A stretch of 44,084 nt of DNA from Micavibrio sp. UBA2705 (GTDB taxonomy: Bacteria; Pseudomonadota; Alphaproteobacteria; Micavibrionales; Micavibrionaceae), in assembly GCA_002354205.1 (NCBI GenBank), contig DELD01000034.1, positions 565 through 44,648 of the forward strand, given 5' to 3'. Below are positions 24,681 to 33,203 of this stretch, piece after piece. The translations under genes and the position numbers were made by a program. The first letter of the stretch is position 1. Each line of letters begins with the position of its first letter. The notes beneath the pieces are model-generated. The model did no database searches. It was not told the origin of the DNA and saw only the letters and a list, made by a program, of their open reading frames with translations.

Positions 24681-26147
24681 CTAAACCGCAGGAATACTTA
24701 CGCCATCATCACGATATTGGTTGAGCTTGTTACGCAACGTGCGAATAGAAATACCGAGGATTTTTGCGGCGTGCGTACGGTTACCAAGACAATGATCCAG
24801 CGTATTGAGGATCATATCACGCTCAACCTCAGAAATCTTACGCCCGACAAGATTTGAAACCGCGCCTGGGTTTTTCACTCCATCTTCACCATATGGCGAT
24901 GCTGCGGCAGGTTGCTCGCCTTGCGATGCCGTTTCTGGCGCCGCTGGCGGGGTTACTGGCGCGGGCTGCTCTGCCCCATAGCTCGATACGCCATTCGGGT
25001 TTGGGGCTTGAGATGCCCCTTGCCCCGCACCGACACCTGTCGTAAAACCACTATCCTGTAGCATTACAGCTTCTGGCTCAATTTCATCCTGCGTTGACAT
25101 TAATACGCCGCGGCACATGGTGTTTTCAAGTTCACGAATATTACCGCGCCAAGGGTATTGAATAAGTTTTTCAGCCGTATCATCGGAAATGCGTTTTTTG
25201 CTCACGCCATTATCTTCTGCGAATTTATCTGCAAAGAACTGCGCAAGCTTCACAATATCTTCCTTACGCTCACGCAAAGGCGGCAAATCAAGAGCAACAA
25301 CATTTAAGCGGAAATATAAATCTTCGCGGAACTCACCTTTTTGAACAGAATCTTCCAAATTACGGTTGGAGGTTGCGACAATACGCACATCAACCTTTAC
25401 ATTGCCGCTGCCGCCAACGCGGGTAATTTCTTTTTCTTGGATCGCGCGTAAAAACTTGGCTTGAAGCTGTGGGTGCATTTCTGAAACTTCATCCAGCAGC
25501 AATGTGCCGCCATGCGCTTCTTCAAACTTGCCTATGCGTCGTGCAGCTGCGCCGGTAAATGCACCTTTTTCATGGCCAAAAAGCTCTGATTCTAATAAGT
25601 TCTCAGGAATAGCCGCACAGTTAATCGCGATAAAGGGCCCATCTTTACGTTTAGATGTCTTGTGAATATAATTCGACATCACCTCTTTACCCGTACCAGA
25701 TTCGCCGCGAATAAGTACCGTTGCATCAGATGGCGCAATGCGCTCCACTATTTTCAGCAGCGCCTGCATTGATGGCGCGCCAGCAATCATCGTGTTGCTT
25801 TCTTCTGTCACAGCCTCCAATACAGCTGCAATCATATCCGCATCAGGCGGTAAAGGTACGTATTCTTTCGCGCCATCACGAATAGCTTTAACCGCCGTAG
25901 CGGCATCAGAGCCAATGCCACACGCAATAACCGGTACATTAATACGCTCTTTTTCAAGGTTGGCAATAAACGCGCCAATCGGCTGTTTAACGTCAACCAT
26001 AGCCAAATCTGCGCCCTTACCGTTACGCAAAGCGCCAATAGCTTCTTCTGTATCTTCGCAATGCACAACTTTTGCGCCGCGGCGCAGTGCAATTTTACCT
26101 GCCTCAGATATATGTCCTTCTAAATGACCGACGATCATCAAACGCAT
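24681..26147 (-). CDS. flbD: FlbD-type sigma-54-dependent flagellar transcription activator
   Basis: In Caulobacter FlbD activates class III/IV flagellar genes and represses the fliF promoter. This 488-residue protein starts like FlbD (MRLMIVGHLEGHISEAG) with a degenerate receiver lacking the normal acidic pocket. The AAA+ core has Walker A GESGTGKE, the sigma-54 contact loop GAFTGA and Walker B GGTLLLDEVSEM, followed by RLNVVALDLPPLRERKEDI. A Pro/Ala/Gly-rich linker occupies about 375-435. The Fis-type helix-turn-helix at the end reads RTHAAKILGISIRTLRNKL. AGGAGA precedes the ATG. It follows motA by 33 bases, as in other alphaproteobacterial fli operons. The FliX partner is not in this window. 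Confidence 0.93.
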   Translation of the reverse strand: MRLMIVGHLEGHISEAGKIALRRGAKVVHCEDTEEAIGALRNGKGADLAMVDVKQPIGAFIANLEKERINVPVIACGIGSDAATAVKAIRDGAKEYVPLPPDADMIAAVLEAVTEESNTMIAGAPSMQALLKIVERIAPSDATVLIRGESGTGKEVMSNYIHKTSKRKDGPFIAINCAAIPENLLESELFGHEKGAFTGAAARRIGKFEEAHGGTLLLDEVSEMHPQLQAKFLRAIQEKEITRVGGSGNVKVDVRIVATSNRNLEDSVQKGEFREDLYFRLNVVALDLPPLRERKEDIVKLAQFFADKFAEDNGVSKKRISDDTAEKLIQYPWRGNIRELENTMCRGVLMSTQDEIEPEAVMLQDSGFTTGVGAGQGASQAPNPNGVSSYGAEQPAPVTPPAAPETASQGEQPAAASPYGEDGVKNPGAVSNLVGRKISEVERDMILNTLDHCLGNRTHAAKILGISIRTLRNKLNQYRDDGVSIPAV

Positions 26148-26180
26148 TTATTCATTCTCCTAGCTACGTTTCTATATAGC

Positions 26181-27047
26181 TTAATCAAAATACTGAATTT
26201 TCTCAGATGGGGGAAGTAGACTGTTTAAGATATGCTCAAGGCGGCGTGGGCTTTCTTGCTTACCCATGGAAACAAGCGCTGTGTGGATAAGCGCACGATT
26301 TAACGCCTCTTCTTGTGAATTGCGCTCTAGCTTTGCAGCCATTGGCGTTAAAATAACCGTACCCAATACCGCGCCATAAAATGTAGTCAGAAGCGCCACC
26401 GCCATTGCGGGGCCAATCGCAGAGGGATCATCCAGCTGCGCGAGCATTTGCACCAAGCCAACCAAAGTACCAATAAGCCCCATACCTGGTGCAATTTCTG
26501 CGGCGCGGCGAACAATGCCTGCGGAACGTTGATGACGTTCAACAAGGGCGCCAATTTCTTGGCTCATAATTAAATCTATATCTGGGGCGGAGTAACCATC
26601 AACCAAATACTGCACAACACGTGAAAGGTCAGGGTCCTTTTTCACATCGCCTTCAATGCGCGAAAGTACCAACGGGCCATGTTTTCTGACCAAAACAGCC
26701 ATTTCAACCAGTTGGCGCGCCATAATTGACGGCACTTGCAAGCGGCGGAACATCGCCCGTGAAATAACCTTCCACGCCCGTGCAAGCTCTTCGCCTGTGT
26801 AGGATATACTGGTGACCGCAATTGTACCGCAAACAACAATCATCACTGCAGGTACATTGAAAAATTGCGCATTACCAGAACCAAAAACAATCGCTGCCAA
26901 AATAAGGCCGATAGCAAATAGCAAACCGAGAATAGTCGCAAAATCAATCACCAAAACCGGCTTATGAATACGGATACCCGACACATCCATTTGCGGTGAT
27001 GCATTAACGTTTACTTTGTTTTCTGTACCCTGAGAAGTGTCACTCAT
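26181..27047 (-). CDS. motA: Flagellar motor stator protein MotA/PomA type
   Basis: The ion-channel subunit that couples ion flow to rotor torque in the inner membrane. The 288 residues have four hydrophobic helices: two near the N terminus (ILGLLFAIGLILAAIVFG and FFNVPAVMIVVCGTIAVTSI) and two after the cytoplasmic loop (GMGLIGTLVGLVQML and AVALLTTFYGAVLGTVI). The loop holds charged residues such as RIEGDVKKDPDL, and the proline of APGMGLIG is the conserved one near the channel. It looks closer to the PomA group than to E. coli MotA. The partner motB/pomB is not adjacent. It lies between fliN and flbD in the same operon. Confidence 0.9.
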   Translation of the reverse strand: MSDTSQGTENKVNVNASPQMDVSGIRIHKPVLVIDFATILGLLFAIGLILAAIVFGSGNAQFFNVPAVMIVVCGTIAVTSISYTGEELARAWKVISRAMFRRLQVPSIMARQLVEMAVLVRKHGPLVLSRIEGDVKKDPDLSRVVQYLVDGYSAPDIDLIMSQEIGALVERHQRSAGIVRRAAEIAPGMGLIGTLVGLVQMLAQLDDPSAIGPAMAVALLTTFYGAVLGTVILTPMAAKLERNSQEEALNRALIHTALVSMGKQESPRRLEHILNSLLPPSEKIQYFD

Positions 27048-27102
27048 ATATGCTTACTATTCTAACTACCATTACATTGAAAATGGTTACGCTGGTTAGC
27101 CT

Positions 27103-27546
27103 TTATCTATCAGATTTAACAATTTCTGTCATTGTAATGCCAAGCTTGTCTTCAACAACAACGACCTCACCACGTGCAACCAAGCGGTTATTAACGTAGA
27201 TATCAATCGCTTCGCCAACTTTCCGATCCAGATCAACAACCGCGCCACGACCAAGTTTCAACAACTGAGAAACTTGCATTGTCGAGCGCCCTAACACTGC
27301 TGAAATTTGCACAGGAATATCATAAATCGCCGCAACATCGCCGGCCATCGCCTCACCCATTGCGTATTCTTTTTGCGGCCCTTCATCTAACAGCTCACCA
27401 GCCATTTCATCAAGGTTCAATGCATCAGCAACCGTCATACCACGATCTTCACCATCATCCGCCGCATCAGCATCCGCTGAAACGCCTGCGTCATCACCCA
27501 TGATATTATCTATATCGTCTTGGTTTACGCCGTCTTCGTCACTCAT
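27103..27546 (-). CDS. fliN: Flagellar motor switch protein FliN
   Basis: A C-ring component of the rotor-switch complex that binds FliM, FliH and, in some species, CheY-P. Of 147 residues, the C-terminal 80 form the SpoA domain (IPVQISAVLGRSTMQVSQLL, RGAVVDLDRKVGEAIDIYVN, LVARGEVVVVEDKLGITMTEIV). The N-terminal 60 are acidic and unstructured (DDIDNI, DADAADDGED), longer than in enteric FliN but common in alphaproteobacteria. Its ATG overlaps the fliH stop by four bases, so translation is coupled with its export partner FliH. Confidence 0.93.
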   Translation of the reverse strand: MSDEDGVNQDDIDNIMGDDAGVSADADAADDGEDRGMTVADALNLDEMAGELLDEGPQKEYAMGEAMAGDVAAIYDIPVQISAVLGRSTMQVSQLLKLGRGAVVDLDRKVGEAIDIYVNNRLVARGEVVVVEDKLGITMTEIVKSDR

Positions 27547-28265
27547 GATTCATTCTCTCCATCTTCTGCACTTTGATTTTGATCGTTTCGCTCACTTCTG
27601 GCAAGCGTCTTTATTAATATATCTGCAATCTTTTCGCCTGTCACCTCAGGGGCACGAATTGCTCCGCCATCTTTCCACTTCATTTTAACGCCGCCAGCTA
27701 TCAAGCTTTCATCAGCCTCACAAATTAAATGCTCAGGGCGCGGCGTCATTAACTCCATCCGCGCTTCGATATCATCTTTATCTTCAGGGCGCACATAAAC
27801 GATAATTTCGCTCAGGCCTTCATTTTGACGAAAAGCATCACGGATAACCCGCTCGGCCTCATCTTGCCCGAATTTTTCAGCCAAACTTGGAAACGCTTGA
27901 TTAAACATGACAAGGCACAGACTGATGACCTCGCGTTCAAAACGCTCTGCACGCTGCGTTTCTTCACGGAACAATTCCGTGTAATTCGCGCCAATTGTTT
28001 GTAGCTGCTGCGCTATATATTGTTCTCTTGATGCCGCAGATTCTTCTAATGCCTGCTTATGCCCCTCATCAAAGCCTTGCTGCCTTGCGGCTGCGAGCTC
28101 CTCTTCACTAAAACTTGGCGGCGGCGGCTCTAACTCTTCTTCTTCTTCCTCTTCAGGCGGGTCAAAGGAGTGCAAATCAAACATAAATTTCTTTGAGTCT
28201 GACACGCTTACAGCCTTTTTTTCTTCATTATCATCTTTTCCTGAATTCATCTGTTCAGATCTCAT
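27543..28265 (-). CDS. fliH: Flagellar export ATPase regulator FliH
   Basis: The stator-like regulator of the export ATPase FliI, bridging it to FliN. The 240-residue chain has an acidic and proline-rich N terminus (PPEEEEEEELEPPPPS), then a long helix with small-residue spacing (ELAAARQQGFDEGHKQALEE), the usual GXXXG-like coiled coil of FliH. The C-terminal globular domain (IIVYVRPEDKDDIEARM, GGVKMKWKDGGAIRAPEV) matches the V-ATPase E-subunit-like part. It sits between fliG (13 bases upstream) and fliN (4-base overlap), the canonical position. fliI is not in this window. A second ATG at 28250 is possible because GAAGGA abuts the first. Confidence 0.87.
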   Translation of the reverse strand: MRSEQMNSGKDDNEEKKAVSVSDSKKFMFDLHSFDPPEEEEEEELEPPPPSFSEEELAAARQQGFDEGHKQALEESAASREQYIAQQLQTIGANYTELFREETQRAERFEREVISLCLVMFNQAFPSLAEKFGQDEAERVIRDAFRQNEGLSEIIVYVRPEDKDDIEARMELMTPRPEHLICEADESLIAGGVKMKWKDGGAIRAPEVTGEKIADILIKTLARSERNDQNQSAEDGENES

Positions 28266-28278
28266 TCCTTCAGATCCA

Positions 28279-29295
28279 TTAGTAAATCATTTCGTCTTCT
28301 TCGCTGCCCGTAGACAGGATAATCTCGCCGCGCGATTCAAGGTCTTTGGCGACATTTACAATATATTGCTGCGCTTCTTCCACGTCTTTAAGGCGTACAG
28401 GCCCCATAGCCGCCATATCTTCTTTCATTATCTTTGCCGCACGTTCTGACATATTAGAGAAGAACAAATCCTTCACGCTGTCTGTCGCTCCTTTTAGCGC
28501 CGTTGGCAACTTATCCTTATCAACCGCACGAATAACTGTCTGCACTGAGCTTGCATCCATCTTATAAAGGTCTTCGAATGTAAACATAAGAGACCTAATT
28601 TTCTCAGCCGCTTCAGGGTTATTTTCTTCCAAAGCTTCCATAAATTTGGTTTCGACAACGCGTTCTAAATTATTAAAGATATCTGCCATCATTTCATGAG
28701 AATCGCGGCGTGCAGTGCGCGCAAGATTCGACATAAATTCAGTCCGCAACGTCCGCTCAACATCATCCAAAACATCTTTTTGAACAGCCTCCATGCGCAG
28801 CATTCTGTTCACAACTTCAAGCGCGAAACCATCAGGCAGAAGCCCTAACACTGCGGCAGCATGATCCGTTGAAATTTTAGACAAAACAACCGCCACCGTC
28901 TGCGGATATTCTTTTTGTAGGAAGCTTGCCAAGATTTCTTCATTCACGTTACCTAGCTTTTCCCACATCGTACGACCAGCAGGGCCACGAATTTCTTCCA
29001 TGATCCGGTCAACTTTATCAGTACCCATAACGCGCGCAAGCAAACGTTCCGTGCTATCAAGCGTACCGACAAGCGAACTCGTTGAGCTCATCTGCTCCGC
29101 AAAATCGACAAAAAGGCGTTCAACAATGCTTGAGTTTACCTTACCCAAATTCGCCATGGTCTGAGAGATTTCTAAAATCTCCTCATCATCCATTAATTCA
29201 AACACACGAGAGCTATAATCTTCGCCAAGGGACAAAAGTAAAATTGCCGCCTTTTCAGCTCCCGTTAATGTTCTATAATCTTCGCGTTTACGCAT
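28279..29295 (-). CDS. fliG: Flagellar motor switch protein FliG
   Basis: The C-ring protein that contacts the stator and sets rotation direction. The 338 residues cover all three domains: the N domain that binds FliF (LTGAEKAAILLLSLGEDYSS), the middle domain with the EHPQ-like motif here EYPQTVAVVLSKI, and the C-terminal torque helix with conserved charges (RAVDKDKLPTALKGA and FFSNMSERAAKIMKEDM, then GPVRLKDVEEAQQ). Length is standard. GGAAAG precedes the ATG. It lies between fliF (59 bases) and fliH (13 bases). Confidence 0.96.
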   Translation of the reverse strand: MRKREDYRTLTGAEKAAILLLSLGEDYSSRVFELMDDEEILEISQTMANLGKVNSSIVERLFVDFAEQMSSTSSLVGTLDSTERLLARVMGTDKVDRIMEEIRGPAGRTMWEKLGNVNEEILASFLQKEYPQTVAVVLSKISTDHAAAVLGLLPDGFALEVVNRMLRMEAVQKDVLDDVERTLRTEFMSNLARTARRDSHEMMADIFNNLERVVETKFMEALEENNPEAAEKIRSLMFTFEDLYKMDASSVQTVIRAVDKDKLPTALKGATDSVKDLFFSNMSERAAKIMKEDMAAMGPVRLKDVEEAQQYIVNVAKDLESRGEIILSTGSEEDEMIY

Positions 29296-29354
29296 AGCCG
29301 CTTTCCAAATACCTTAAATTACTATTCTTATTTATTCGCACATAACATGCACGC

Positions 29355-31049
29355 TTATTCTTGCCCCATCCAGCCACGGATAACCGATACAGCTTCATTT
29401 GGATATTGATCAATAATATCTTCAACCTTTTTAACTGAAGATGCCTTCACCTGACCAGAGACTTTATCCATACTAATCATTGGCGCATCATCATCTTCAT
29501 CCTCACTATCCATCGTCAATTCAGCGCCGCCCCCTGCCAGCTGCGCCGCCATCGCGCCATCCGGGGAGCCTAGCATTTGCTGCCCTGCTGACGAATTACC
29601 CAACAGTTCATTTTCAATAGCCAACGCATCATCACTCAGATCATCAGATGAACTTGCGCTGATCAAACGCCCAATCATTGGCTGCAAGACAAGCAACACG
29701 ACCAAAATAATCATAACCGCAACAGTTAAGACTTCCGCCGTATCAAGCAAATCGTCTTTTGCGAACCCCATAATAGTTTCCGCCTCAGCCAAGTCTTCAA
29801 CCTCAATTTCTGCAAATTGCATATTAATGACCTCAAGCGTATCGCCGCGACTTTCATCAAAGCCAACAGCTGAACGCACCAAAGCATATATCTGATCAAG
29901 CTGCTGCTGATTGCGCGGGGAATACGTTTTCCCCCCTTCTTCATCGCTGACATAAGAGCCGTCAACCAAAACGGCAATCGATAGCTTGCTTACTTCACCA
30001 ACTTCACTCACCGTATTGCGGATCGTTTTAGAAATTTCGTAATTTGTTGTCTCTTCTAGGCGAGAGCCTTCTTGCGTCGGCGCACTATCCCCAAGCAAGT
30101 CCCCACCAATTGCAGGCAAGTTGTTTTCAACCGACACACCTTGGCTCGCTGGCTCGCGCTCACGTTCGCTTTCTTCAACGACCTGCGTTGAACGCACAAC
30201 CTGACCTTCAGGGTCATATAACTCTTGGTTCGTGCTAACACGATCAAACTTTAAATCAACCGTTACATTGGCACGCACTTTATTATAACCAACAACATTG
30301 CCGACAAGGTTTTCAATATTATGCTGAACGCGGCGTTCATAACTGCGGCGCATTTCTTCGCTCCGCTGTGTGTTCATCACATCATCATCTTCACCGCCAC
30401 GCGCAAGCAAATTACCATCGCTATCCACCATTGAAACGTCTGACGCTTTAAGCTGCGGCACAGCCGAAGCGACCAAAGACTGAATAGACACAACTTGTTC
30501 ACGTGAAAGAGAGCTGCCGTTTACCAAGCCAAGAAAGACACTCGCAGAAGCAGGCAAGCTTTCACGACTAAACAATTCACGCTTAGGCAGAACCAAATGA
30601 ACACGTGCACTGCGCACCTGCGACAAAGAAACAATCGTCCGCGACAATTCACCTTCTAGGGCGCGCACCTGATTTACATTTTGTACGAAATTCGTTGTAC
30701 CAAAGCCTGACTGTTTATCAAAGATCTCATAACCGAGCGAACCGCCATTAGGCAGTCCTTGTTCTGCGAGCAACATACGCGCACGACCGACTTCATTTTC
30801 AGGCGCACGCACAGATCCGCCATCAGCCGAAATCTGATAAGGGATTTGCGCCGTTTCAAGCGCCGCAGCCACCTGCCCCGCATCCGTTGAGGATAAATCC
30901 TGATATAAAAGGGCGTAATCTGGCGTAGATACACGAAGGGATACAAAAACGAAAAAGGCGAGCAATGCAAGGACTACACCACCCATAATACCCAACCGCG
31001 CAGGGCCTATTTGTTTTAAAACATCTAAAAAACTATTCACGCTTCGCAC
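29355..31049 (-). CDS. fliF: Flagellar MS-ring protein FliF
   Basis: The inner-membrane ring on which the flagellar basal body is built. The 564 residues contain an N-terminal helix (LGIMGGVVLALLAFFVFVSL), the YscJ-like periplasmic ring-building motifs (LYQDLSSTDAGQVAAALE, LPNGGSLGYEIFD, LEGELSRTIVSL, ARVHLVLPKRELF), a second helix (VLTVAVMIILVVLLVLQPMIG) and the cytoplasmic tail that binds FliG (VKKVEDIIDQYPNEAVSVIRGWM). The start is a GTG at 31049; another GTG at 31040 is better spaced from the GGAGTAGG upstream and could be the real one. It heads the fliF-G-H-N-motA-flbD operon. Confidence 0.96.
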   Translation of the reverse strand: MRSVNSFLDVLKQIGPARLGIMGGVVLALLAFFVFVSLRVSTPDYALLYQDLSSTDAGQVAAALETAQIPYQISADGGSVRAPENEVGRARMLLAEQGLPNGGSLGYEIFDKQSGFGTTNFVQNVNQVRALEGELSRTIVSLSQVRSARVHLVLPKRELFSRESLPASASVFLGLVNGSSLSREQVVSIQSLVASAVPQLKASDVSMVDSDGNLLARGGEDDDVMNTQRSEEMRRSYERRVQHNIENLVGNVVGYNKVRANVTVDLKFDRVSTNQELYDPEGQVVRSTQVVEESEREREPASQGVSVENNLPAIGGDLLGDSAPTQEGSRLEETTNYEISKTIRNTVSEVGEVSKLSIAVLVDGSYVSDEEGGKTYSPRNQQQLDQIYALVRSAVGFDESRGDTLEVINMQFAEIEVEDLAEAETIMGFAKDDLLDTAEVLTVAVMIILVVLLVLQPMIGRLISASSSDDLSDDALAIENELLGNSSAGQQMLGSPDGAMAAQLAGGGAELTMDSEDEDDDAPMISMDKVSGQVKASSVKKVEDIIDQYPNEAVSVIRGWMGQE

Positions 31050-31336
31050 CTACTCCAGCTACTAAAAACGAACACTATTATCCCTAACCACATCCAGAAA
31101 AAAGCAATAAACAGAAATATTTATGCCTTTGAAGAAACCGCCCCCACCATTTACGAACAGGAAAAGAACGACAGTAAACCTTTATTATTACATTGTTTTT
31201 CGAATCAAACCCTCAATTCAGAAAACGAATAAAAACCTACTTACTTTATAGTATACATTGTTTTAAAGCCTGTTGCCACCTTACAATCCATTTTTTATAA
31301 CATATAGGAATTCCACCAGCTACCACGCCACACCAC

Positions 31337-31349
31337 CCTAAAGTTTAGG
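31337..31349. promoter_or_regulatory. Palindrome CCTAAA-G-TTTAGG
   Basis: A perfect 6+1+6 palindrome 28 bases upstream of the -35 element of the FlaG-like promoter. The position would suit an activator or repressor site. No family is recognised. Confidence 0.35.
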
Positions 31350-31377
31350 CGATGTGAACTAACTAGATACAAAAAGC

Positions 31378-31407
31378 TTGACTTTTTAGTTTAAAATTAC
31401 CTATAAT
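31378..31407 (+). promoter_or_regulatory. Sigma-70-type promoter of the FlaG-like gene
   Basis: TTGACT at 31378-31383 and a perfect TATAAT at 31402-31407 with an 18-base spacer. The transcript would have a leader of about 85 bases. Confidence 0.75.
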
Positions 31408-31458
31408 TGATATTAGGGTATTGTATCTGACTGGGGAGTTAGATGCATATTGATGGGT

Positions 31459-31473
31459 CGCCAAGGATTGGCG
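31459..31473 (+). promoter_or_regulatory. Hairpin in the FlaG-like leader
   Basis: CGCCAA-GGA-TTGGCG forms a 6-base-pair stem 25 bases before the ATG and close to the ribosome-binding site AAGGTTAGGA. It could modulate translation. Confidence 0.4.
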
Positions 31474-31498
31474 CCTTTAAGAAAGGTTAGGAAAAACC

Positions 31499-31966
31499 AT
31501 GTTAGAAGCAGTAAACTCTGTTGTCTCTAATGCACCGCTACTTAAGGTGAACACAGACAACACACGTATTGATAAGGGCGTCGCAACCTCTCCGGAAGTT
31601 GTGCAAAGGCTATCTGCCTCAGCTTCAGCGCCATATATTAGCCCATATGTTTATGTCACCAAGGGAGAAGCGGTCTTACAGATTCGCGACAACAGCACTG
31701 GTGACGTACAACGCCAAATCCCAAAAGGGGTTCAAAACTTCGCAACAGCGCAAGCGGCAACAACACAAAAGGCTGAAACACAAATTGTGAGCTCTGCATC
31801 GTCAGAAGCGCTAAGCAGCGCTGCGCCACAACAATCAGCCCCTGCCGCACCGATACAGATTGAAACACCTGTATCAACACAAAGTGCAGCAACGGAGTAT
31901 GCGGCGACAGCGGCAGCAGTTACAAACACAGTGCCATCAGGCGGCGAAGTTTCCGTTTTAACTTAA
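31499..31966 (+). CDS. FlaG-like small flagellar-associated protein
   Basis: A 155-residue protein with no signal peptide or membrane helix. Residues about 46-76 (ISPYVYVTKGEAVLQIRDNSTGDVQRQIPK) contain the D-x-TG-x-V-x-RQIP signature found in FlaG-type proteins and in small alphaproteobacterial proteins beside flagellar genes, visible as LQIRDNSTGDVQRQIPK. The remaining half is low-complexity Ala/Ser/Gln/Thr and probably disordered. It is divergent from fliF, with its own strong promoter and a terminator-like hairpin after it, so it is monocistronic. FlaG influences filament length in some species; that role here is only inferred. Confidence 0.5.
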   Translation: MLEAVNSVVSNAPLLKVNTDNTRIDKGVATSPEVVQRLSASASAPYISPYVYVTKGEAVLQIRDNSTGDVQRQIPKGVQNFATAQAATTQKAETQIVSSASSEALSSAAPQQSAPAAPIQIETPVSTQSAATEYAATAAAVTNTVPSGGEVSVLT

Positions 31967-31996
31967 ACGTTAAACGCAAACATAATGAATTATTAC

Positions 31997-32028
31997 GGCC
32001 GGTAGTCGTTCTACTGGCCTGTTCTTGT
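31997..32028 (+). terminator. Probable intrinsic terminator after the FlaG-like gene
   Basis: A 9-base-pair stem (31997-32005 with 32011-32019, one G-T pair, loop TCGTT), GGCCGGTAG pairing with CTACTGGCC, followed by the mixed tail TGTTCTTGTG. The tail is only partly T-rich. Confidence 0.55.
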
Positions 32029-32060
32029 GCTTAAATTTATAGCAAGAATCCAGCGCCACA

Positions 32061-32699
32061 CTACGTATCACCGAAAACAGCCGCGAAATTCTTATGAAGC
32101 GCCGCATCTACCGCGCCTTCATCATAACCCACCCCCAAATCAGCGAATGATGTCACCCCATAGCCAGCTAGACCACACGGCACAATGCCTTCAAAGTTTT
32201 CTAAAACCGGATTAAGATTGAGCGAAATGCCATGAAACGTCACCCAGCGGCGAATACGCACACCAATAGCAGCTATTTTTGCTTCGCCGCTGCGCCCATA
32301 GGGTTTTAGATCCACCCATATACCAACGCGCCCTTCGCGGCGCTCGCCAATAATGCCCCACTGCGCAATCGTGCGGATAATCCACTCTTCCAAATCACAT
32401 ATATATTTTTTGATATCTGGTACGCTCTGACGGCGTTTCAAATCGAGCATTACATAACCAATACGCTGACCAGGGCCATGATATGTGTACTGACCGCCCC
32501 GCCCCGTTTTAAACACAGGAAAGCGCGCATCAAGCAAATCATCATCCTGCGCGCTCGTCCCCGCCGTATACAACGCAGGATGTTCCAGCAGCCACAGCGC
32601 TTCGTCAGCTTCATCATTACGAATATCAGCCACACGCTGCTCCATAAAATCATGGGCATCTTGATACGCGACCAGACCATCTGCTTTAATAAATTCCAT
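32061..32699 (-). CDS. lipB: Lipoyl(octanoyl) transferase
   Basis: Moves octanoate from acyl carrier protein to the lipoyl domains of 2-oxoacid dehydrogenases and the glycine cleavage system, before LipA inserts sulfur. The 212 residues show EHPALYTAGTSA, the RGGQYTYHGPGQRIGYVMLDL signature (visible as GRGGQYTYHGPGQ), catalytic Lys in EAKIAAIGVRIRRWVTFHGISLN (the AKIAAIGVRI segment), and catalytic Cys in IVPCGL. It is slightly shorter than the usual 220-240 residues. AGG lies before the ATG. It converges on the FlaG-like gene. lipA is not in the window. Confidence 0.94.
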   Translation of the reverse strand: MEFIKADGLVAYQDAHDFMEQRVADIRNDEADEALWLLEHPALYTAGTSAQDDDLLDARFPVFKTGRGGQYTYHGPGQRIGYVMLDLKRRQSVPDIKKYICDLEEWIIRTIAQWGIIGERREGRVGIWVDLKPYGRSGEAKIAAIGVRIRRWVTFHGISLNLNPVLENFEGIVPCGLAGYGVTSFADLGVGYDEGAVDAALHKNFAAVFGDT

Positions 32700-32796
32700 T
32701 ACATACCTATATTTTTTACAACATTATAATATTTTACTTGCGCCAAGGAAAATGTTTTGCTATTTCACATAGCCTACCAAGCTACATAGTGCAAGT

Positions 32797-32884
32797 GCGG
32801 CCGTGGCGGAATTGGTAGACGCGCCAGACTAAGGATCTGGTGGGAGGTAATCCCGTGGAAGTTCGAGTCTTCTCGGCCGCACCA
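32797..32884 (+). tRNA. tRNA-Leu (anticodon AAG)
   Basis: A class II tRNA: acceptor GCGGCCG/CGGCCGC, D arm with GGCGGAATTGGTAGACGC, anticodon stem CCAGA/TCTGG with loop CTAAGGA, long variable arm GGGA/TCCC, T arm GGAAG-TTCGAGT-CTTCT, discriminator A and encoded CCA. The loop places AAG at positions 34-36, so it reads CUU and, if A34 is converted to inosine, CUC and CUA. Most bacteria encode GAG here. A T-rich run follows the gene. Confidence 0.93.
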
Positions 32885-32963
32885 TTTTTTCTTTCTACAG
32901 CTCCCTCTTAATTATTTTTATCAAATCTGTTACTCTCTCTAATGCAATATAGGGAATAGAGCT

Positions 32964-33203
32964 ATGCCAGAATCAGAAAAATTAGAAATCCTCAAAGAAA
33001 TCCGTGACCGTCAAATAGAAGCGATCGAAATTCAAAAGCAGCAATTTGCCATGTATCAAGAACAATTTGATCGCGCTGAGAAAATTCAGGACAAAGCAGA
33101 GATATTGCAAAACAATGCAAGCCGCGCATTCAAATTCATTTTGCCGATTATCGCACTGCTCTTAGCGATCGTATTATACAGCTTGTGGCAAAGCTACCGT
33201 TAA
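32964..33203 (+). CDS. Small coiled-coil, single-helix membrane protein
   Basis: A 79-residue protein. Residues 1-50 form a charged amphipathic helix (EKLEILKEIRDRQIEAIE, QEQFDRAEKIQDKAEIL) likely to be a coiled coil. Residues 56-74 (FILPIIALLLAIVLYSLW) form one transmembrane helix near the C terminus, giving a tail-anchored arrangement with the coil in the cytoplasm. I do not recognise a family. The ATG follows AGGGA. Its stop overlaps the stop of the convergent gene. Being translated is likely from its clear membrane-protein composition. Confidence 0.65.
   Translation: MPESEKLEILKEIRDRQIEAIEIQKQQFAMYQEQFDRAEKIQDKAEILQNNASRAFKFILPIIALLLAIVLYSLWQSYR

Larger units (their letters stand above)
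31050..31498. other. Divergent intergenic region between fliF and the FlaG-like gene
   Basis: A 449-base, A/T-rich region without a credible gene. Its right end holds the promoter, leader and hairpin of the FlaG-like gene, listed separately, and a 13-base palindrome at 31337. The left 250 bases must hold the fliF operon promoter, but I see neither an exact CtrA box nor a convincing sigma-54 element there. Confidence 0.6.
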
